From positions 1 through 39,165 of the forward strand of contig LSSL01000024.1 in NCBI GenBank assembly GCA_001953115.1: DNA of 39,165 bases, read 5' to 3'. The stretch is from Smittium mucronatum. Its lineage: Eukaryota > Kickxellomycota > Harpellomycetes > Harpellales > Legeriomycetaceae. Below, piece after piece: positions 32,508 through 39,165 of the stretch. The first letter of the stretch is position 1. Each line of letters opens with the position of its first letter. The position numbers and the translations under genes are program-made. Under the pieces are notes generated by a model. It was given only the letters and a program-made list of their open reading frames with translations, was not told where the DNA came from and ran no database searches.

Positions 32508-32957
32508 TTGGATTTTAAAAAATCGAAAAAGCATTTAAATAACCGATTCTTTTTGGTTTATATAAAAAATATAAAAATGATAATGAATAGTCAAGAGAAG
32601 GATCTGGTATTGAAACAAACAACCGAAATTAGGTTTAATTTAATCCAAAAACCAGTGGTAAATGCAAAAAACCTTCATTTAAAGAAGGTCTTAGTTTGAT
32701 ATGCTAATAGTGGATAAATTTTATATAATCATATTAAAATACACCAAGTTTCTTATTCTACAGCATACAAGTGGTTAAAAGCCAGTAGCATCAACCCAAA
32801 ATCTAAATGTGGAAAAAAGTCAGGTTTTAAAAAAATGGTTGATTAGCATGTGGAATACGCAATTGAATTTTTAGAAATAAAAACTTTATATATTCTTAAG
32901 GATTATTCAATCTAATTTATGTTAGATAAAATATGCACATTTTTTAACAAACTATAA
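32508..32957 (+). pseudogene. Transposase-like relic with in-frame stops
   Basis: One frame can be followed for 150 codons. It carries internal stops at 32697 (TGA), 32715 (TAA), 32844 (TAG) and 32913 (TAA), and ends at 32955 (TAA). Between the stops the translation is protein-like: KNLHLKKVLV, then VSYSTAYKWLKASSINPKSK, CGKKSGFKKMVD, HVEYAIEFLEIKTLYILKDY and FMLDKICTFFNKL. A helix-turn-helix ending in STAYKWLK, followed by a Gly/Lys-rich linker and a second helical region, resembles the paired N-terminal DNA-binding part of Tc1/mariner-IS630 transposases. No DDE catalytic region was found. The frame is clearly dead. The assignment to this superfamily is by resemblance only; another HTH transposase is possible. 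Confidence 0.5.
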
Positions 32958-33822
32958 GCAGACTCCTAAAATTTAGGGTATTTACAACCAATTCGGCTTG
33001 TTTAATTCCAAATCAAATGATTTCAATTACAAACAAAGAAAAAAATAATACGTAACGATATTCCTTGAACATTCCAGTTCTGTATTTTTTTTTACCTTTA
33101 TAAACGAAAGTAACATTAATATTTTTATAAAATGAAATAGAGAAAGGCCAAAAAAAGGCCAAATGGTTGTGCTTAGGCTCCCCAAAATAAAAGGTCCTAA
33201 TTTTCAAATTATTGGTGGAATTTCGTATATTTGAATTATAAATTCCAAAATAAAACAAAAAACTATAAAGACAATAAAGACAATAAAATTCAACGAATGT
33301 GTTGAAGGGCTAATTGGAGTAACGATTTTTAATGGAGTTTTCCAATATATACTTGTCATAATATCTGAAAACGCCCCATATTTTTCAAGGGTTAAATAAG
33401 TAACAGAAAAATATCAATGGTTGACTTTAATCTTTTGTGTTCCTACAATCAAACGCTAATACCAATTTAGAACGCTTTTTGAGTGATAAAATTTAAGATT
33501 AAAAAAAAATTGTTGGAAAAATTAGGATAGTACATGAGGGTGACGTTGAAAACATGATTTCTCAAGTATAATGAACAAATAGGATCATATAATCAACCAT
33601 AAGTGAATCTGTATCTGTTTTCAAACCAAAAATTCACAGAAGATTCATAAACCATACCAACTCATTTTTTTGTGATTCCATTCAGCTAAATGATATCCCA
33701 GTAGGATGCAAGCGACATTCAGAATTTTTTTTACATATATTTTCTGAATTAGAAATTATATTTCAATAATTAGAACTCATCATTTTCAATTTATAATTTA
33801 ACATTTATGAACTAATTACACA

Positions 33823-33980
33823 ATTTCGAATCCATTTTCACTATAACCAATTATTTTTTACTATTTACCAATCAATTTATTATATTATTGAATTTTATTG
33901 CACTAAATCAAAATAAAATTTACTATTTTTTTATTTCCTTTGACTATTTTTGAAATTTCTGGCGAAAAAGGTGATGTAAT
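33823..33980 (-). repeat. Right inverted arm of a decayed DNA transposon
   Basis: This is the inverted partner of 31818-31972; the shared blocks are listed there. Similarity weakens on both sides, through CATCACCTTTTTCGCCAG versus TACAACTTTTCACCAT at the outer end. Confidence 0.65.
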
Positions 33981-36900
33981 ACTTCTCTTTTCTAAATACC
34001 AGTAGGTTTTATTTTTATCAAGAAAAATAAAATTAATACAACATATATCCAATTTTTAATAATAAAATTTGAATATATTAAAATAATATCACAAAAAAAT
34101 TCCATTTTAGTTGAGATTTTAATTTGTATGTTTTTTTTAAAGAATTTTGACAATTAAATTATACTATTTTATTAAATATTCAAATAGGGAAAAAATAAAA
34201 TTAATTTGGCCTATTCAAAATAATTGGAGGTTTAAAATATATCTGAACAAAGTAATATGAAGTTTTTTGAGTTAACTTTAAGCTTTAATATATATATTTT
34301 TAAAAAAACTTGAGGTGAGCTTTATATATTCTATAAATATCAAAAATAATTTCATTATATATACACATGTTAAGGGGCATTTTATTTATTTTTCTAAATT
34401 AGTACGATTTTTATAAATTTGAATTTTTTTTTCCAATAAATCTATTTTATTTTTTAGTGATGAGACTAAGATTTCTGAGGTGAAAAATGAATTTATCAGC
34501 AGATTTTAGTTATGGTTATGAGATTTTGGGCTGAATATTAGAATTTCAGTCATGTTAAAAAACTAAAAAAAAATGTTGGGGCATACCATTAAGCAAACAA
34601 AAATTCTTCACAAACACATTTTTGAAAAAAAAAAAGGAGAGAAAAAAAGTTTAATGTAATTTTATATTTCGTTTTCATTGAACTATCTTTTGTGGTTTAG
34701 ACTATTTTTCATATTGAAAATTTAAGCAACTATTTTGTGTTTATATTTATTTTTTTACCATAAAAAAAAAAAACTATATTAAAAAATTTTCTCAAAAAGT
34801 ATTTCATATTATGTTTATATATAAAAATACAATTATATAATATAATTAAAAACTGATATTATACTATAAAGCTAAAATTAAACTGAACCTTGACAAATAA
34901 CTTAAAATTATATATTTTAAATTTTTAAAAATATAAATTCAAATTTTGTTATAAAATTGGTCTGTACATTAGTTTTAATATTTTTAAGGCGATTAAGAAA
35001 TGAAATATAGTAACTAATATCATGAATTGTTTTTTTTATTCAAAATGTTAAAATCGAAAAAAGAATTTCATTGATTGAATATTCAATAAACCCATAAGCC
35101 GAAGAATTTATTAATAGAAGTTTATAAAAAATTTAAGCTATTTTTGTAATATCAGCTTTATGATTATTAATGGAAAATATTGGTTTTATTTTTATTGTTG
35201 GCAGAAGTGAATTATTAAATTATTATAAAAGAGATATCTCCTCTAAATTATTAATAAATTTTATCAACCGAAAATATTATTTTCCGAAAAAAAAATCTGA
35301 AATGGGTTTATGTTAGTTTATATTTTAAGTTTAATAAATAAAAAACGATTCAAGTAATAAATTTTAAGGTAAGAATTGTAAAAAAATATCAAAAAAATCT
35401 TAAATCTTAAATTTTTTTAGGACGAAATAAATAAATTAATTGTGTGATTGAATCCGGGATTATTTTTAATTATCTTTTTTATACTTTATGAATTGGTGTT
35501 GGAAATTGGAAATTTTATCTTTATCTTTATTCTTTAAAAAGTTAACCGATAAATAAATGCTTTTATATTGTTTAATGATATATTTTATGCTCTTTTAAAC
35601 AAAAATTAATCAGATAAAAATCTAATAAATTATTAATAAATTAAATTTGAAAAAGTGAAAATTAAATCGAATTTAGGAAAACTTGAGAATAATTTTATTA
35701 TAATAAAACTAATATAATGATGTATTAAAAATTTAAATGGGCTGTATTTAAAAGTAAATGCTTTTATCGAAGGAAATATTGTCGTGAGTATCGTAATTTA
35801 AATCCAATTTTAGTCTAAATTTGATATAATTTTCTCATATTTAAATATATTATGAATTTAATAATTCAAAAAATAGTTTTGATATAAATAATATTCAGCA
35901 TAAATATTGTTTTCAAAACGTCAAAATATTGATTTATTAGTCAAATTTAAAATGAAATTTTTAAAAAACTCTGAATTATAATGGTAGATGACTGTTTTAA
36001 AGATATTTTAATAACTATATATTTAAATATTAGGATAAATTCGGTACTCAATCTTTAAATAAACATTTTTTATTTTTCATTGTTTTCTTTTCCATTTAAA
36101 AATCTACGATTCAGCAATATAGGGGCAATATTAACACCAATTTAAATATTAATCCACAAAAAAATATAAAAATAGGTTTAAATACTTATTTAAGTATTTA
36201 ATCAAACAATCTTTTTTCTATACCAAACAAAAAAAAATCGATATATATAGAAAATAGTTGGTTTAAAAAAATAACTCGCATGAGATTTACTATATTCACA
36301 CCTTAAAAAAGCAATATTAAAAATATTTTTCTTCAAAATTAGTGGTAATTTATAACCTTGATTTGATAACTAAGTAGCTATCAATATATATACATATATA
36401 TTTAGATTTTTCCTGCTTAAATATTTTATCTCGGATAAATTAGACTATAAATAATTCAACTAAATTAGATTATTAATATGAAAAATTTCATTTACTGAAA
36501 TTTGATTAACGCTATCTGTATTAAAATGGATGAATTCGTAATTGGTTTGAGCTTTTAACAATTAATTTATATATTTTTGTAATTAGATTCACACAAAAAT
36601 AAATAAATAAATTTATTTGAAATATTATTTTTTTCTCCAAAATTGGTAAAGAAAATGCGTAGAAATTTTTTTCTTTATATATATATATATATTTATTAGT
36701 AAAATAATATTTTAATTTTATTTAATCAATTTTTATTGAAAAATGCTATTTTTTAATCATTAAGAAATAAAATTTGCTTTTTTGGATGTATTAGCTGCGA
36801 ACATAACTATATTATTTCTCAAAATAAGATATAATTACACTTTTATGTGTTACATAGAATCAGATATTTTTGTTTTTATTATTTATTCTTTCTCAATGTT

Positions 36901-38740
36901 TCATTTTCCCTTTTATATTTTTATGACGGAAATTATTTTTAAAAAAGTAAAAAAAAATAATATTTATTATAAAACTATATGATGAGGTTTTTTTGAAAAT
37001 AGATTTTCTAAGCCTTAAATAATTTTTTTGAAAATTTATGATTAGCTATCTATTTTTTGTTATTTATAAATGAATCTCTGGGTAATGGGCAGCTAATGAT
37101 GAAGATATGCTGGGTGTGAGGTTTAATATTTATTATAAAACCATCAATTTATTGTTTTTTTAAATAGTTTTATTTAAAACTAATTTATTTTAAATATATT
37201 TCTTATACAAAAATGAAAGCGCAAAAAATATCAGAGTGCTAGAAAAAAAAAATAAAGAATTTAGTTGGAATAGGACTATTTTTGACCACCGTTAATAAAA
37301 AACCGCTAAAAAAATCGGCTTGATATCAATAAAATTCTGAAAATGTTAGATCAGCTCTTACTATCCAAAAAGGAAGCCATATTTTCAACACTTTTATTTG
37401 GTATATATGTAAATATATATCTATAGATTTTATTTAACATAATCCATTGATATTTTACCAATAAACAGTTACTGTAGCATTATACATTAATATCAGTGTT
37501 ATAAATAAATAATATATATAATAACAAACACACACATAAATGTATATTATATTATTTTTAACAGAACAGGCGAACCTTATCAAGTTTTAAAAACAAATTA
37601 ATTCCATAGAAAGTTGAAAATTGAAATTTTCGGTATGTTTTTAGTATTAAGTAGCAATATTAGATACCATAGACTAATTTTTAAGCATAGAATTTATGAG
37701 ATAGTAATAAACCCAGAGGTTAATATTGCCATATTTAAATTTATGAGAGTAAAAGAGTTAAATGATATTTTATCGACTCTTATTTTGAATACAAAAACGT
37801 CAAATATATATCTCTTATTCTGGCACCAATCGGCAAAAATAAAGTTTTTATTTTATTTTGTACCTGACATATGATATTTAATATACAAGGAAAATGTGTT
37901 TGGAGTAATCCATTTCAAATATTTCTAGTTAAATTACTTTTAAACTTTAGAAAACCAAATTAAATTTATTTAAATACAGAAGGTCATTTTGAACGTACAT
38001 TTAATAATAAAATGATAAAATTTAGGTCAGATTAAAACAAATCAACTTTTTTATACATAGTTCCTAATTTAAATCATTTTTTAGCAACATGAGAGCATAT
38101 TTTTGGTTTTGAAATTTGCCTTAATAATAAAAATTTATCGTAAAATAACAAAACAACGAGGGGTGAATTTAGGTGTTGATTTTACCCCAAATCACCCAAA
38201 ATATAATTTTAACTTTATAATTTTGCAAAAGAGTATAATAAATGGTTTCGGAGTATTACGCATCTTCACGTTTAACCTACTGGACACCCAATTATTTTTT
38301 CCGATATTTGATTTTATTATCTATTAATGATTTTTTTTAATTATACAGATATATACCATGTTTAATGCTTTCCCTTTTATTTTAAGCCTTGAGCCAACGT
38401 TAAATGGGCATAGGGTTGCTAGAGTGGCGATGAGAAGTAGGTTGAATTTTTTATAACTGTAAAAACACTAAAATATATTTCCCATAAAAAAAACAGATTT
38501 CAAAACAAGTGCCAAAAGTAGACGGAATGCAAAAATTCAAGTAAACACGTAGCTAAAAAATATTCTATAAATATTTAGAATTAAATTAACTAATGATTAT
38601 TTCAATTTAGAAGATTTCAAGTTTTTTTTTTGTTAGGAGAATTTAGGGTTTTAGATGTATCAATCTAATTTTTTGTTCATTTAAATTGGGTTTGCCATAA
38701 AGGGGATATTTTTTGCAATATTTTTTTTTGACCGTAATAG
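33981..38740. other. AT-rich intergenic DNA, no gene supported
   Basis: 4.8 kb of extremely AT-rich DNA. Open frames of 60-90 codons (for example 37614-37874 and 38103-38327) begin at non-ATG codons or lack any motif, and are not called. From about 38380 the sequence becomes slightly more mixed before the sharp change near 38740. Confidence 0.6.
36676..36692. repeat. (TA)n microsatellite
   Basis: About eight consecutive TA dinucleotides in AT-rich intergenic DNA. A further interrupted TA-rich run lies at about 36384-36402. Confidence 0.85.
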
Positions 38741-38886
38741 ATACCACCTATCAGTATGAGACCCCCTAACAGCGAAATACCTTGCCGTGGTTTAGAGGCT
38801 TAATATTGCACTTTTCGAAGCACACTGGACTAAAATTTCACACAGCGTTGTGCTATTCTTGGTTGGGAGTAGTGAAAACAGTGCAT

Positions 38887-38916
38887 AGCGATTCGGAGGA
38901 CAGCGATTCCAGAGGA
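38887..38916 (+). repeat. 15-bp imperfect tandem duplication
   Basis: AGCGATTCGGAGGAC is followed immediately by AGCGATTCCAGAGGA, identical in the first eight bases and similar after that. It lies within the GC-richer end block. Confidence 0.8.
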
Positions 38917-39120
38917 TAACCATATAGAAACAGGAGGAAACGATCGTTTAACACAACTGAGACATAGTCTAGTGCACAAGTCCAGCGTTAGATAGTCAGA
39001 CAGATCTCAGCGTCTGACAGCTATTATTAGGAGAGCCATGTCGATCAATCTCACGTTTGGGTGGGAGCCTAGTTTTATTAATCCTGTTAAAAGTAGGCTC
39101 TGGCTAGGAGCTCAGTAGAT

Positions 39121-39142
39121 TCAATGAACTATTGTTCATTGA
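39121..39142. repeat. Perfect 9-bp hairpin
   Basis: TCAATGAAC, a four-base loop TATT, then GTTCATTGA. Outside it, GAGCTC (about 39109) and GAGCT (about 39147) can extend the pairing. It is part of the structured end block. Confidence 0.8.
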
Positions 39143-39165
39143 CAAAGAGCTTAATTCTTGACTGC

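Larger units (their letters stand above)
31818..33980. mobile_element. Decayed DNA transposon, possibly Tc1/mariner-IS630-like
   Basis: About 2.2 kb bounded by diverged inverted arms (31818-31972 and 33823-33980). It encloses a plus-strand transposase-like relic at 32508-32957. The arm-frame-arm organisation is that of a class II element. The true termini and target duplication could not be resolved by eye because of divergence. Compared with the element at 1-3313 it is old. Confidence 0.5.
38741..39165. mobile_element. GC-richer structured block at contig end, possible retroelement edge
   Basis: Base composition changes abruptly from AT-rich to mixed at about 38740 and stays so to the window end. 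The block has no long open frame; the longest ATG frame noticed is 26 codons from 39039. It contains a 15-bp imperfect tandem repeat (AGCGATTCGGAGGAC / AGCGATTCCAGAGGA, from 38887), a stem GTCAGAC...GTCTGAC near 38996-39020 and a perfect 9-bp hairpin at 39121-39142. The sharp border, structured non-coding character and position at a contig end suggest the 5' untranslated part of a non-LTR retroelement, or a structured RNA gene. Neither is demonstrated. Confidence 0.35.

Overview
This is an AT-rich eukaryotic nuclear contig, most likely from a fungus. The evidence is a fungal-type Zn(II)2Cys6 regulator with a fungal-specific transcription factor domain, short GT-AG introns of 68-156 nt, no operons or ribosome binding sites, and long gene-poor intergenic DNA. 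An early-diverging insect-gut fungus (Harpellales, Smittium-like) would fit the extreme AT richness and the cobalamin-trafficking gene. That placement is inference and was not tested against a database.

Layout. (1) 1-3313: two ~733-bp inverted arms, about 99.6% identical, around a decayed ~1.85-kb core. It looks like a young long-TIR mobile element or foldback repeat abutting the contig edge. (2) 3314-12980: AT-rich repeat-derived DNA with no convincing gene. It holds two copies of a ~170-bp TTAA-ended MITE, a diverged inverted-repeat pair and one copy of a second repeat family. (3) 13.0-22.1 kb: the gene island. It has a three-exon homologue of MMADHC/CblD (B12 trafficking, +), a 794-aa single-exon coiled-coil protein with many Ser/Thr-Pro sites (+), and, convergent with it, a ~1,098-aa Zn2Cys6 transcription factor (-). 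The last is best explained by three exons, one only 13 nt long. (4) 22.1-28.6 kb: mixed-composition intergenic DNA with several more MITE copies and the second copy of the other repeat. A CGG-N11-CCG site lies 252 bp upstream of the transcription factor start. (5) 28570-29132: an assembly gap of 563 N between G homopolymers of 13 and 26. (6) 29164-38.7 kb: very AT-rich relic DNA, including a DNA transposon remnant (inverted arms near 31.8 and 33.9 kb around a stop-ridden transposase-like frame). (7) 38.74-39.165 kb: an abrupt, visibly more GC-rich block with hairpins and a tandem repeat, possibly the edge of a retroelement.

The three genes do not form an obvious pathway. No prokaryotic-type system, CRISPR array, rRNA or recognisable tRNA was seen. 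The most interesting signals are the TTAA MITE family, the near-identical long inverted repeat, the 13-nt micro-exon, the Gal4-like site at the regulator's own promoter, and the B12-trafficking gene in a fungal context.
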